From: Actinomycetota bacterium
GTDB lineage: Bacteria; Actinomycetota; Thermoleophilia; Gaiellales; Gaiellaceae
Assembly (NCBI GenBank): GCA_005884005.1
Contig: VAWI01000019.1
Span: 1-51,036, forward strand
Length of the DNA stretch: 51,036 nucleotides
Direction of reading: 5' to 3'
The notes under the pieces were generated by a model. That model searched no databases. It saw only the letters and a program-made list of their open reading frames with translations, and was not told the origin of the DNA. Positions 14,872 through 25,100 of the stretch are shown here, in pieces. The first letter of the stretch is position 1. Every line of letters begins with the position of its first letter. A program made the translations under genes and the position numbers.

Positions 14872-16512
14872 TTGGGCCTCTCCAGCACCGGCGAAGAGCT
14901 CGAACGCGGCCGCGAGTCCTACTCCGGCTCGGCCTGGGCGACGGCGTACGAGTCGCTATGGCGCGCCGATCAGCTTGCTCCACTGGCGGCGGAGGATCTC
15001 GAGCTGCTCGCAACGTCGGCCTACATGCTTGGTCGCGAGGACGAATGGATGCGGATCCTGGAGCGGGCGTTTCATGGGCATTCGGAAGCCGGCGAGAACA
15101 GACGGTCGGTGCGTTGCGCGTTCTGGATCGGAACTCAGCTCGCGCTCCGAGGGGAGATGGGGCCTGCCACCGGCTGGCTCGGCCGCGCTCAGCGGCTGCT
15201 CGAGCGGGAGGACGGGGAGTGTGTCGAGCAGGGGTACATGCTGATGCCGGTCGTCTTCCAGCACGAGGCGGAGGGCGACTGGGAGGGCGCCTCCGCGACC
15301 GCAGCCGCGGCCGCCGAGATCGGCGAGCGCTTCGGCGACGCTGACCTCTTCGCTCTCGCCGTTCACGTCCAAGGCGACATCCTCGTCAGGTACGGACGGG
15401 TCAAGGAGGGGCTTGGCCTGCTCGACGAAGCGATGGTGACCGTAACGACCGAGACGCTTTCGCCGATGGTGAACGGAATCGTCTACTGCGGGGTGATCCT
15501 GTCGTGCGAGCAGATCTACGAGCTCCGCCGGGCCAAGGAGTGGACGGATGCTCTGACGCGTTGGTGTGAGAGCCAGCCCGACCTGTTGGCGTTTACCGGC
15601 CGCTGCCTCGTACACCGCGCCCAGCTGATGCAGCTGCACGGTGACTGGCTCGACGCCCTGGAGGAGGCGCAGCGTGCAGGCCGGCGCTTCGAAGAGGCTA
15701 TGAATCAGGCGGCTGCGGCGAAGGCCTGCTATCTCCAAGGCGAGGTTCATCGCCTGCGCGGAGGGTTCGGGCAGGCCGAGGAGGCGTATCGACAGGCGAG
15801 CCGGCTGGGTCTGGAGCCGCAGCCCGGGTGGGCGCTGTTACGGCTCGCTCAGGGAAACGCCGTCGCGGCTGCAGCGGCGATCCGCCGGGCGCTGGGCGAG
15901 ACGGCCGACCGGCCGACTCGGGCGAGCCTGCTGCCCGCGGCGGTCGAGATCATGCTTGCGACCGGTGAGATCGACGAGGCGCGGAGCGCGTGTGGTGAGC
16001 TGGAGGCGATCGCGGCCGACTACGAGAGCGAGATGCTGCGCGCGCTACATGCCCAGGCTCGGGGAGCGGTCGAGCTGACGGCGGGCGAGGCCGGCTCCGC
16101 GCTCATGAGCCTCCGTCAGGCCTCCCAGGCCTGGCACGAGCTCGAGGCGCCGTACGAAGGCGCGCGCGCGCGTTTGCTTGTGGGCCGGGCCTGCCGGGCG
16201 CTGGGCGACGAGGATGCCTTCGCGCTCGAGCTCGACGCGGCCCGGAGCGCATTTGAGAGCCTCGGTGCCGCACCGGACCTTGCCGCTTTGGATTCCCTCG
16301 CCGGGGCCGCCGGCGACAGCCACGGGCTGACCGCCCGCGAGCTGGAGGTGCTCCGCCTCGTCGCGGCCGGTAAGAGCAACAAGGAAATCGGAGCGACGCT
16401 CGTCATCAGCGAGCACACTGTCGCCCGGCACGTGCAGAACATCTTCACCAAGCTCGGTGTTCCGTCGCGGACCGCAGCCGGCGCGTTCGCCTTCGAGCAC
16501 AACTTGGTCTAA
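14872..16512 (+). CDS. LuxR-family regulator with long TPR-like N-terminus
   Basis: A 546-aa regulator. Residues about 1-470 are repeated helical pairs typical of the TPR part of MalT/LAL regulators, but with no P-loop ATPase in front. Residues about 480-546 are a complete GerE/LuxR helix-turn-helix ([20 protein letters not shown], then [19 protein letters not shown]). It starts with TTG at 14872. It lies upstream of broken cupin genes and a flavin monooxygenase on the same strand and may control them. The operators just upstream suggest tight control of the regulator itself. Confidence 0.87.
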   Translation: MGLSSTGEELERGRESYSGSAWATAYESLWRADQLAPLAAEDLELLATSAYMLGREDEWMRILERAFHGHSEAGENRRSVRCAFWIGTQLALRGEMGPATGWLGRAQRLLEREDGECVEQGYMLMPVVFQHEAEGDWEGASATAAAAAEIGERFGDADLFALAVHVQGDILVRYGRVKEGLGLLDEAMVTVTTETLSPMVNGIVYCGVILSCEQIYELRRAKEWTDALTRWCESQPDLLAFTGRCLVHRAQLMQLHGDWLDALEEAQRAGRRFEEAMNQAAAAKACYLQGEVHRLRGGFGQAEEAYRQASRLGLEPQPGWALLRLAQGNAVAAAAAIRRALGETADRPTRASLLPAAVEIMLATGEIDEARSACGELEAIAADYESEMLRALHAQARGAVELTAGEAGSALMSLRQASQAWHELEAPYEGARARLLVGRACRALGDEDAFALELDAARSAFESLGAAPDLAALDSLAGAAGDSHGLTARELEVLRLVAAGKSNKEIGATLVISEHTVARHVQNIFTKLGVPSRTAAGAFAFEHNLV

Positions 16513-16555
16513 GAGGTCATTTCAGATTGAGCTCCTGAGTGGGAGCACGGTCGCC

Positions 16556-16945
16556 GTGCGAAACATCCTCTGCGTCGAGTTGGACGAGCCTCTCGACGAA
16601 GCCGGCTTCCGTCACGTCGCAACCTCGGTGGGTCTCCGGCTGGGGGCTCAACGGATCGGCGCGAGCGTCTATCAAGCCGAGGCGGGCTTGCCGATCTGGC
16701 CATACCACTACCACCACGGGATCGAGGAGTGGCTCTACGTGATCGCGGGCGCACCGGTGCTTCGCGAACCCGCGGGGGAGCGGATCCTGACGCCAGGTGA
16801 CCTCAGGGTGTGGGCTCCGAGATTTCGCCGCGCGATACCGGAATCCCGTCGGCGCGTGCGGGTCAGCCGCCTCCTCACGGAGGGCCAGCGCGTTCACGGC
16901 TGGCTGCGGCGGCGACCTCTTGGGCTCGCGCACGATCTCGACTGA
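16556..16945 (+). pseudogene. Cupin gene, N-terminal part intact, C-terminal part lost
   Basis: A 129-aa frame that begins as a cupin: the metal-site block PYHYHHGIEEW and then LYVIAGAPVL and ERILTPGDL match the first cupin motif and the strand after it. After about residue 80 the sequence (from RVWAPRFRR) no longer resembles a cupin in any frame, so the second motif is missing. A second fragment downstream (17029-17331) carries exactly the lost portion. Either a decayed tandem duplicate or a fused chimera. GTG at 16556 is the best start. Confidence 0.5.
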
Positions 16946-17028
16946 CTCCGACGGTCCCGCCGTTCCCTCGCCGTGCCAGTAGCTGACGGCGCTATTTCGG
17001 AGGAGGATGCCCTTCCGGGCCGCTGGCC

Positions 17029-17331
17029 TTGTCCGAGCTGGTCCTGGCCGGAACGCCCACCTTGCGCCACCCGCAAGGTGAGGATCATCTCGAGGCCGGC
17101 GATCTTGTGTGCCTCCCGGAAGGGCCAGCCGGCGCTCACCGGCTGCTCAATTGCGGCGAGTCGGTCGCGCGCGCGCTGTTCTTATCGACAACGGGTCTGC
17201 CGGCCAATGTTTGCTACCCGGACACCGGGCACTGGCTGATCCGAAACGGGCTCGGCCGGGATGAAGTTGTGGTCCGCGAGACCGGTCCAGTCGGGGCGAA
17301 CACAGCGAGTTCCGGAGTGGCAGGGCCCTAA
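17029..17331 (+). pseudogene. Cupin C-terminal fragment
   Basis: A 100-aa frame with the cupin second half: ELVLAGTPTLRHPQGEDHLE, then AGDLVCLPEGPAGAHRLLN (second cupin motif) and ARALFLSTTGLPANVCYPDT. The first metal-binding motif is absent; the frame opens just before the strand where the first copy still has HHGIEEW. Its TTG start has no ribosome site; a strong AGGAGG nearby serves an ATG in another frame that soon stops. It is probably a remnant of a cupin paralogous to the gene just upstream. Confidence 0.5.
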
Positions 17332-17339
17332 GTCCCCGC

Positions 17340-17357
17340 ATGGTCAGAAATGACCAT
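17340..17357. promoter_or_regulatory. Inverted repeat upstream of monooxygenase gene
   Basis: ATGGTCA and TGACCAT are separated by GAAA. The repeat lies 97 bp before the monooxygenase start and may be an operator; no matching regulator is evident. Confidence 0.4.
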
Positions 17358-17453
17358 TCGGGCGGAGGGAAGTTGGTGGATCCGCGCGATGCGGGCCGAG
17401 TTGTTCCTCCTTACGGTCGTGGAGCAGGTCATTCGATCTCAGGAGGAACGGTC

Positions 17454-18566
17454 ATGGGAATCCAGGAAGCAGCGATCGAGAGCAGTGGCGGCGGCGACGT
17501 CGCAACGGTCGAGAAGTTCGACACCGTCGTCATCGGCGGGGGCCAGGCCGGCCTTGCGGTCGGCTACTACCTGAAGCAGCGCGCCGGCTCGTTCGTGATC
17601 CTCGACGCCAATCAGCGCATCGGCGGCTCCTGGCGGACGCGGACCTGGACCTCCCTCCGTCTGTTCACCCCTGCACGTTACGACGGCCTGCCCGGCTGGC
17701 CGTTCCCGGCCTCCGGCTGGTCGTATCCGACCGCGCGAGAGACGGCCGACTACCTCGAGGCCTATGCGTCGCGCTTCGAGCTTCCGGTGCGAACCGGGAT
17801 GGCGGTCGACCGGCTGACGAAGGACGGCGACCGCTACATCGTCCAGTGCGGCGAGCGCCGGTTCGAGGCCGGCAACGTGGTCGTCGCGACCGGGTTCTAC
17901 GGGACCCCGTCGGTGCCCGGCTTTGCCGCCGAGCTCGATCCGCGCATCGTGCAGATGCATTCCAGCGAGTACCGCGATCCGTCCCAGCTTCGGCCGGGAG
18001 GCGTCCTCCTCGTCGGCGCGGGAAACTCAGGCGCCGATATCGGGCTGGAGGTCGCCAGGACTCACCGCACCTGGCTCTCGGGCAGGGACAAGGGGCAGGT
18101 GCCGATCCGCATCGAGAGCCGGTCGTCGCGGTTCGTGCTGCCGATCCTCTGGTTCATCGCATCGCACGTGCTCACCGTGAGGACGCCGCTCGGCCGCAAG
18201 GTGCGGCCGCATGTGCTCGCGGACGGCGCTCCGCGGATCAGGGTCAAGACGGACGACCTCGATGCCGCCGGCATCGACCGCGTGCCGAAGACCGTCGGAG
18301 TGCAAGATGGCCTCCCGGTCCTCGAGGACGGGCGCGTCATGGACGTCGCGAACGTGATCTGGTGCACGGGCTTCCGGCAGGACTTCGGCTGGATCGACGT
18401 CCCGGTCTTCGCCGACGACGAGGCGCCGGTCCACGAACGCGGCGTCACTTCGGAGCCCGGCCTTTACTTCGTCGGCCTGGACTTCCTCTACGCGTTCACC
18501 TCCGAGAACATCGGCGGCGTGCGCAGGGACGCACGGCATATCGTCAAGCGCATCGCGTCGGGATAG
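17454..18566 (+). CDS. Flavin-dependent monooxygenase / NAD(P)-FAD oxidoreductase
   Basis: A 370-aa flavoprotein of the FMO / Baeyer-Villiger-like group. The FAD-binding GGGQAGLAVGYYL is near residue 25 and the NADPH-binding GAGNSGADIGLEVA near 185. ARYDGLPGWPFP, VVVATGFYGTPSVPGF and the late ATG-like block VIWCTGFRQDF complete the family pattern. I chose ATG at 17454 for its AGGAGGA Shine-Dalgarno; residues 1-20 then are a short linker. The substrate is unknown. It follows the broken cupins and LuxR/TPR gene on the same strand and is the likely enzyme of that unit. Confidence 0.88.
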   Translation: MGIQEAAIESSGGGDVATVEKFDTVVIGGGQAGLAVGYYLKQRAGSFVILDANQRIGGSWRTRTWTSLRLFTPARYDGLPGWPFPASGWSYPTARETADYLEAYASRFELPVRTGMAVDRLTKDGDRYIVQCGERRFEAGNVVVATGFYGTPSVPGFAAELDPRIVQMHSSEYRDPSQLRPGGVLLVGAGNSGADIGLEVARTHRTWLSGRDKGQVPIRIESRSSRFVLPILWFIASHVLTVRTPLGRKVRPHVLADGAPRIRVKTDDLDAAGIDRVPKTVGVQDGLPVLEDGRVMDVANVIWCTGFRQDFGWIDVPVFADDEAPVHERGVTSEPGLYFVGLDFLYAFTSENIGGVRRDARHIVKRIASG

Positions 18567-18585
18567 GGCGACCGACCCGAGCGAG

Positions 18586-18705
18586 ATGTCGACCGAAGCA
18601 AACAAAGAGCTGATCCGCCGCTACGTCCAGGCGATCGAGACTGAGGGACTCGCGGTTCACCGCCGCGCTACCGGGCCCGCCTGCGTAGGTCACGCGGAGC
18701 GCTAG
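18586..18705 (+). pseudogene. SnoaL-like/ester cyclase N-terminal remnant
   Basis: A 39-aa frame starting MSTEANKELIRRYVQAIE, the usual opening helix of SnoaL-like NTF2-fold proteins, which are normally 120-150 aa. After that helix the sequence becomes unrelated and stops at 18705. No continuation is seen in other frames before the next gene at 18738. Best read as a truncated gene. Confidence 0.4.
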
Positions 18706-18737
18706 CCCGCCGCCGGGACTCGTCCTAGACTCGTATC

Positions 18738-21700
18738 GTGGCGGCTTGCCCAAGCTGCGGTGTCGAGAACCGCGAGGAGGCCCGCTTCTGCGACTCGTGC
18801 GGTGCCGTCCTCGACGCCGAGCCGGCGCGGGAGTCGCGGAAGACGGTCACGATCCTCTTCTGCGACGTCACGGGCTCGACAGAGCTCGGCGAGCAGCTCG
18901 ACCCCGAGAGCCTGCGACGCGTGATGGCCCGCTACTTCGAGGTCGCGAAGGACGTCGTCGAGCGCCACGGCGGCACGGTCGAGAAGTTCATCGGCGACGC
19001 TGTCATGGCCGTCTTCGGCGTCCCGGCCGTCCACGAGGACGACGCGCTACGCGCGGTTCGGGCGGCAGCCGAGCTTCGCGACGCCCTCGGCGGCCTCAAT
19101 GCCGAGCTCGCCGAGTCGTACGGCACCCGCCTCGAGCTGCGAACGGGCGTGAACACCGGTGAAGTGGTGACGGGGACAGAGGAGCGGTTGGCGACCGGAG
19201 ACGCGGTCAACGTCGCCGCTCGCCTGGAGCAGGCGGCTGAGCCCGGCGAGGTGTTACTCGGCGCGGAAACGTTGCGCCTCGTCAAGGACGCGGTCGAGGT
19301 CGAGCCCGTCGCTCCGCTCGAGCTGAAGGGCAAGGCCGAGCGCGTACCGGCCTTTCGGCTTCTGGGCGTGACGGCCGTCGAGCCTGGAGCCCGCCGACAG
19401 ACGGTCCCGATGGTGGGGAGGGAGCGCCAGCGGCAGCTCCTCGCCGGCGCATTCGCAAACGTGATCGCCGAGCGGTCGTGCCATCTCTTCACGATTCTCG
19501 GAACCGCGGGAGTCGGAAAATCTCGTTTGGCGGCGGAGTTTCTCGAGAGCCTCGACCGCGCGACCGTGATCGGCGGCCGCTGCCTCTCCTACGGCGAAGG
19601 GATCAGCTATTGGCCTGTTACTGCGGCAGTGAAGGAGCTGCTTGGCCCTGCGCCGGACGAGGCGCTCGCAGAGCTGGGTTTCGATCCGACCGCGGCGCGC
19701 ACGCTTGACCCGATCCTCGGCCGGGAGACGCTGGCGAGCTCGCCGGAGGAGATCGCCTGGGCCGTGCGCAAGCTCATCGAGGCCGCCGCCGCCCGCGCCC
19801 CGCTCGTCGTCGTGTTCGACGATCTGCATTGGGGGGAGCCAGTCTTTCTCGACCTCGTCGAGCACATTGCCGATTTCAGCCGTGACGCCCCGATCCTGCT
19901 TCTCTGCATGGCGCGTCCGGAGCTGCTCGACCGCCGGCCTGCCTGGGGAGGCGGCAAGCTCAACGCCACCAACGTTCTGCTCGAGCCGCTCTCACCGGAT
20001 GAGACGGGGGAGCTGATCGAGCGGCTCCTGTCCGGCGCGCAAATCGACGAGTTCCTGCGAGCGCGGATCCTCGAGGCAGCCGGCGGGAATCCCCTGTTCG
20101 TTGGCGAGATGCTTGCGATGCTCGCCGAGCGTGGCGAGGGGAACGGATCTGCCGAAATCGCGGTCCCCCCGACGATCCAGGCGCTGCTCGCGTCGCGTCT
20201 CGACCAGCTCGACGAAGCAGAGCGAAGCGTGCTCGAACGGGGCGCCGTCGAGGGCCAGGTCTTCCACCGGGGGGCCGTGCTCGCGCTGGCGCCGGAAGAC
20301 GAGCAGGTGGACGGCCGGCTGATGACGCTGGTCCGGAAGGATCTCGTTCGCCCAGAGCAGTCGTTGCTCGCCGGTGATGACGCGTTTCGTTTCCGCCACC
20401 TCCTTATCCGGGATGCCGCCTATGAGGCGCTGCCGAAGGCGACACGGGCCGAGCTGCACGAACGCTTTGCCGATTGGCTCGAGCGGCATGCGCCCGATCT
20501 CGTGGAGCTCGACGAGATCGTCGGTTACCACCTCGAGAAGGCCTTCAACTACCGAAGTGAGCTCGGCCCGCTCGACGGCGGCGCGCGCGCCCTCGCTCCA
20601 CGCGCGGCCGAACGGCTGCTCGCGGCCGCGAAGCGCGCCTTCGACCGCGGCGACGTCCCGGCCGTCGAGAGCCTAGTACCCAGGAGCGTCGCGCTGGCGC
20701 CGCGGGGCAGCGCGTCCCACAGAGACGCTCTGCTGCAGCTAGCGAGGGTCCTGCTCGGGGTCGCTGACTCCGCACGAGCCAGGGAAGTGCTGAAAGAGCT
20801 CTTCGCCTCGGCGGAGCTCGCCGGCGATTCACGCAGCTACAACAGGGCACGACTCGTCGAGCTCGAGCTGAGAGTCGAGCACGACCGAACCGCGTCATTG
20901 GATGAGGCGCTTGCCGAGGTGGAGGCAGCCGAGAGCGAGTTGGCCCGCCAAGGCGACGACGAGGGGGTGGCATGGGCCTCGAGGCTCGCCGGCAACTTCC
21001 TCGGATGGCTCGGCAGGACGGACGAGGGGGAGAGAAGGTGGGCTCGCGGACTCGAACACGCAAAGCGAGCGGGGAGCTCTGGGCAGATCGCGGACATTCT
21101 GGGATGGAGAGCCTGGGGGCTCTGGTGGGGCCCGATGCCGACTGGGGAGGGCATCCGACAGGCGAACGAGATCATCGAGTATGCCGTCGGGCACCCGCAG
21201 CTCGAGGCGATTGCGACGGTGGGCCGCGGCTGCTTGAAGGGCTTGCGGGGAGAAGTAGACGAGGGGCGCGAAGACATCAGGGACGGACGGGCACGCCTCT
21301 TCGAGATCGGGCAGCGACAGAACTGGGCGGGGACGGCGATGATCGCGGCGGATCTGGAGCTTGCGTCGGGGCAACCTGCTGCCGCGGAGGCGGTGCTTGG
21401 AGAGAGCTATGAGTTCATGAGTAAGACCGCCGAGACAGGCTTCGTCGCCACGATTGTTGGTCTTCGGGCAGCTGCGGCGCTCGATCTGGGGCGAGACGAC
21501 GAAGCGCTGGCGTTTGCGGACGAAGCCGAGAGGATCGCCCAGCCGGACGACTTCGAGCCGCATGTGCGTCAAGCGTGTGTGCGAGCGAGAGTGCTCGCGC
21601 GCCGCGGCGATCACGATGCGGCGGCAAAGTCGATTCAGGCCGCCGTCGCGGTCAGTGATGCGACGGACTACGTCACTCTGCGGGAGTACGTTGCGATGTC

Positions 21701-21856
21701 CCGGGCCGAGGTCGAGCGTCTTGCCGGCCGCCTCGACGCCGAACGGGCGGCGCTGGAGGAGGCCCTTCGCCTAGCGGTGGAGAAGGAGGACTTGCTCACG
21801 GCCGGGCGGGTGCGCGAGCGGCTCGGGGAGGTCTTCGCGACGGGTAAGTTGCCGTC

Positions 21857-21860
<4 letters not shown>
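18738..21860 (+). CDS. Zinc-ribbon, class III cyclase, AAA ATPase, TPR signalling protein
   Basis: A 1040-aa multidomain protein. Residues 4-21 are a zinc ribbon (Cys 4, 7, 18, 21). About 35-210 is a class III nucleotide cyclase with both metal Asp residues ([21 protein letters not shown]), the Lys of EKF, and the transition-state Asn and Arg in NVAARLE. The position seven before that Asn, Asp or Thr in adenylate cyclases, is Leu, so activity is uncertain. About 230-600 is an ATPase with P-loop GTAGVGKS and Walker [10 protein letters not shown]; about 620-1030 is TPR-like. It starts GTG at 18738 and overlaps the aldo/keto reductase gene as GTGA. Confidence 0.88.
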
Positions 21861-22833
<973 letters not shown>

Positions 22834-22837
<4 letters not shown>

Positions 22838-23370
22838 CGACGCAAATCGTCCTCCTGCGCGGGATCAACATCGGTTCTCGGAACCGCGTCCCAATGGCGA
22901 AGCTGCGCGAGGCGCTGGAGGAAGCGGGCTTCGGCGACGTGCTGACTCACCTCCAGAGCGGCAACGTCGTCCTCTCGAGCAACACGAAGCCCGAGCAGAC
23001 GGCGCGGAAGTGCGAGCGTTTGATCAAGGCTGAGTTCGGGCTCGAGATCGACGTCGTCGTGAGGACGTCGGCGGATCTGGCGCGGGTCGTCAAGCGCGAT
23101 CCGCTCGGCAAGGTGGCGACCGACCCGAAGTGCTACCAGGTGAGCTTCCTCGCAGGAGAGCTTCCGGCGGCAAGCAAGCGCAAGCTCGAGGAGGCCCTCG
23201 AGAAGCCGGAGCAGCTCGTCGTCAGCGGACGTGAGATCTATGCGTGGCACCCGAAAGGCGTTGCGCGTTCAAAGCTGTGGGCGGCGCTCGCTGGGCGAGG
23301 CCTCGGCGTCACGGCCACGGCGCGAAACTGGACGACGGTCAAAAAACTGCTCGAGATGACGGCGAAATGA
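22834..23370 (+). CDS. DUF1697 family protein
   Basis: A 178-aa DUF1697 protein: [20 protein letters not shown] at the start, [10 protein letters not shown] near residue 45, and a C-terminal [14 protein letters not shown]. The function is unknown. The family's initial Met aligns with the CTG at 22834, inside the CTGA overlap with the upstream stop. No ATG, GTG or TTG exists in frame near it; the first standard start upstream lies at 22648, inside the reductase gene. A rare CTG start is the simplest reading. Confidence 0.8.
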
Positions 23371-23455
23371 GCTCACGAGAGCGCGAGTTTGGCAGGGCCT
23401 CTCCGGGGTAGGCGACTGGGAACGACCGAGGCATAGCCTCGAAGGGAGGTGTGGT

Positions 23456-23806
23456 ATGGCGACTATCGAGATCTGGACCTTCGCAGTCGCGACACCACCG
23501 AACATCGACCTGAGCGGATTCACCGCCGAAGCTCGCGACGGCAAGATCGGCAAGGTTGACGAAGCGACCCACGAGGCCGGCGGCAGTTTCATCGTCGTGG
23601 ACACAGGCCCATGGATCTTCGGCAAGAAGGTGATGCTTCCGGCGGGCACGATTCGTGACATCGACCCGGATACCGAGACGATCTTCGTCGACCTCACGAA
23701 GGACGCGATCAAGAACGCGCCGGAATTCGACGAGAAGACCTACCGCGACCAGAGCTACCGGAACGAGCTCGGCAGCTATTACAGCGGGCGTTCCGGCACC
23801 ACTTAG
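23456..23806 (+). CDS. PRC-barrel-like domain protein
   Basis: A 116-aa soluble protein with a PRC-barrel pattern: ARDGKIGKVDEATHEAGGSF, FIVVDTGPWIFGKKVMLPAG and DIDPDTETIFVDLTKDAIKN. PRC barrels occur in RNA processing, photosynthetic reaction centres and stress proteins; this free-standing type is of unknown function. The Shine-Dalgarno GGGAGGT is six bases before ATG. It ends in a clear terminator. Confidence 0.82.
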   Translation: MATIEIWTFAVATPPNIDLSGFTAEARDGKIGKVDEATHEAGGSFIVVDTGPWIFGKKVMLPAGTIRDIDPDTETIFVDLTKDAIKNAPEFDEKTYRDQSYRNELGSYYSGRSGTT

Positions 23807-23822
23807 GATCGTCGGTTTGCGC

Positions 23823-23847
23823 GAAAGCCCCGCGTTGCGGGGCTTTC
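23823..23847. terminator. Perfect 11-bp hairpin terminator, bidirectional
   Basis: The arms 23823-23833 and 23837-23847 are perfect with loop GTT. The stem begins GAAAGCCCC and ends GGGGCTTTC, so either strand gets a short T tract at the base. It lies between the convergent PRC-barrel and YciI-like genes. Confidence 0.8.
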
Positions 23848-23854
23848 CGCGTCC

Positions 23855-24157
23855 TTAGATACGGGCGGTCAACTCGTCGACGAAGACGTCCCACTCACGG
23901 ACGTCAGCGAGCACGAAGACGCCGTTCGCGACGAACGGATCGTCCGCGATGATCCGTCTGGCCTCGTCGACCGTGAGGCCTTCCAACAGGCTCATCGATC
24001 CTGAGTTGTCGCCGAAGGGACCGCCCATCACAAACGTCCCGTTCTCGATCAGGGCGTCGATGAAATCGGCGTGCGCGTCCCAGCCGGGCTGCTCTCGGAC
24101 GCCGCCGCTCGTCCACGTCGGGCCGGCTCGCCAGACGACGACAACTCGCTTGGGCAC
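23855..24157 (-). CDS. YciI-like protein
   Basis: A 100-aa YciI-family protein. The pattern RAGPTWTSG, HADFIDALIENGTFVMGGPFGD, LEGLTVDEARRIIADDPFV matches the ferredoxin-like fold, with the His (in HADFID) and Asp that are conserved in the family. The catalytic role is mostly unproven. I chose GTG at 24157; a longer reading would run into the divergent ArsR promoter region. Confidence 0.82.
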   Translation of the reverse strand: MPKRVVVVWRAGPTWTSGGVREQPGWDAHADFIDALIENGTFVMGGPFGDNSGSMSLLEGLTVDEARRIIADDPFVANGVFVLADVREWDVFVDELTARI

Positions 24158-24173
24158 GGCGGTCAGCTTACGT

Positions 24174-24222
24174 ATGACGCACTGCTTGCTAGATCTGTAT
24201 AGTGAACCGTATGGTTCAGTAT
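24174..24222 (+). promoter_or_regulatory. ArsR promoter and operator covering the start codon
   Basis: ATA-N-TGAACC-NNNN-GGTTCA-N-TAT (24199-24222) is a perfect inverted repeat. The ATG at 24211 lies in its centre. TATAGT at 24198-24203 could be the -10 and ATGACG at 24174-24179 the -35, with 18-bp spacing, which puts the transcript start at or near the ATG: a probable leaderless mRNA, repressed by binding on top of the start. Confidence 0.65.
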
Positions 24223-24546
24223 TCTGAATTGGATCGCGCGTTCTCGGCCCTGGCCGACCCAACACGGCGAGGTGTTCTCGAGCGGCTTGGTCGTGGCCCT
24301 GCCACGATCAGCGAACTGGCCGCGCCGACCGGAATGTCGCTGACCGGTCTCAATAAACACGTGCGCATCCTGGAGGAAGCTGGGCTGGTCAAGACCGAGA
24401 AGCACGGCCGGACGCGGCACTGCTACCTCGGCCCGAGGCGACTCGAAGACGTCGGCGGCTGGGTGGAGGCTTACCGCCGCACCTGGGACGACCGCTTCGA
24501 GCGCCTGGACGACATCATCGAGCGAAAGAAAGGAACGTCGAAATGA
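24211..24546 (+). CDS. ArsR-family regulator
   Basis: A 111-aa winged-helix repressor of the ArsR group that pairs with SRPBCC genes. Domain order: ALADPTRRGVLERLGRGPAT, recognition helix around MSLTGLNKHVRILEEAGLV, then the wing KTEKHGRTRHCYL. No metal-binding Cys pair as in ArsR/SmtB proper, so it is not likely a metal sensor. ATG at 24211 or GTG at 24202 may start it. It ends with an ATGA overlap into the SRPBCC gene, so the two form an operon under the operator described. Confidence 0.9.
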   Translation: MVQYSELDRAFSALADPTRRGVLERLGRGPATISELAAPTGMSLTGLNKHVRILEEAGLVKTEKHGRTRHCYLGPRRLEDVGGWVEAYRRTWDDRFERLDDIIERKKGTSK

Positions 24547-25043
24547 CCAACGAGGTTCACGAGCGCCACAAGACGTCGATCACGACGCCGAGCGACACCG
24601 AAATCCGCATCGAGCGGACGTTCGACGCGCCCAGACAGCTCGTCTGGGAGGCATACACCGATCCGGAGCTGCTCCCGGAATGGCTCGGCCCGCGCGAGCT
24701 GACGATGACGGTCGACGAGTTCGAGCTCCGTCCGGGCGGTTCGTACCGGTTCACCCATCGCGACTCCGAGGGGAACGAGTTCGTCTTCTTCGGCGAGCTC
24801 CGCGAGGTCGAGGAGCCGAACCTGATCGTCCGCACCTTCGCCTGGGAGGGGATGCCGGGCAAGTTCTCGGTAGAACGCGCGGAGTTCGAAGAGCTCGAGG
24901 GCGACCGGACGAGGATCGTCGTGACGTCGAGCTTCGACTTGAAGGAAGACCGGGACGGGATGCTCGAGTCCGGCATGGAGCACGGCGTCGTCGAGAGCTA
25001 CACCCGGCTTGACGAGCTGTTCGAGCGGCAGCAGTCCGGCTAA
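24543..25043 (+). CDS. SRPBCC/AHSA1 domain protein
   Basis: A 166-aa START-like protein of the AHSA1 group: RTFDAPRQLVWEAYTDPELL, the GPRELTMTVDEFELRPGGSYRF strand pair, and SSFDLKEDRDGMLESGMEHGVVESY at the C-terminal helix. It binds a hydrophobic ligand by family; no enzyme activity is known. It is coupled to the ArsR gene by ATGA and ends in a hairpin terminator. Confidence 0.9.
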   Translation: MTNEVHERHKTSITTPSDTEIRIERTFDAPRQLVWEAYTDPELLPEWLGPRELTMTVDEFELRPGGSYRFTHRDSEGNEFVFFGELREVEEPNLIVRTFAWEGMPGKFSVERAEFEELEGDRTRIVVTSSFDLKEDRDGMLESGMEHGVVESYTRLDELFERQQSG

Positions 25044-25054
25044 GTACGACACCT

Positions 25055-25086
25055 ACGGCGGCCGGCCAAACCGGGCCGGCCGCCGT
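25055..25086. terminator. Perfect 13-bp hairpin terminator
   Basis: The arms 25055-25067 and 25074-25086 are perfect with a six-base loop. It lies between the convergent SRPBCC and RibD-like genes and can serve both strands; no strong T tract. Confidence 0.72.
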
Positions 25087-25100
25087 GGAGGGATGCGGTG

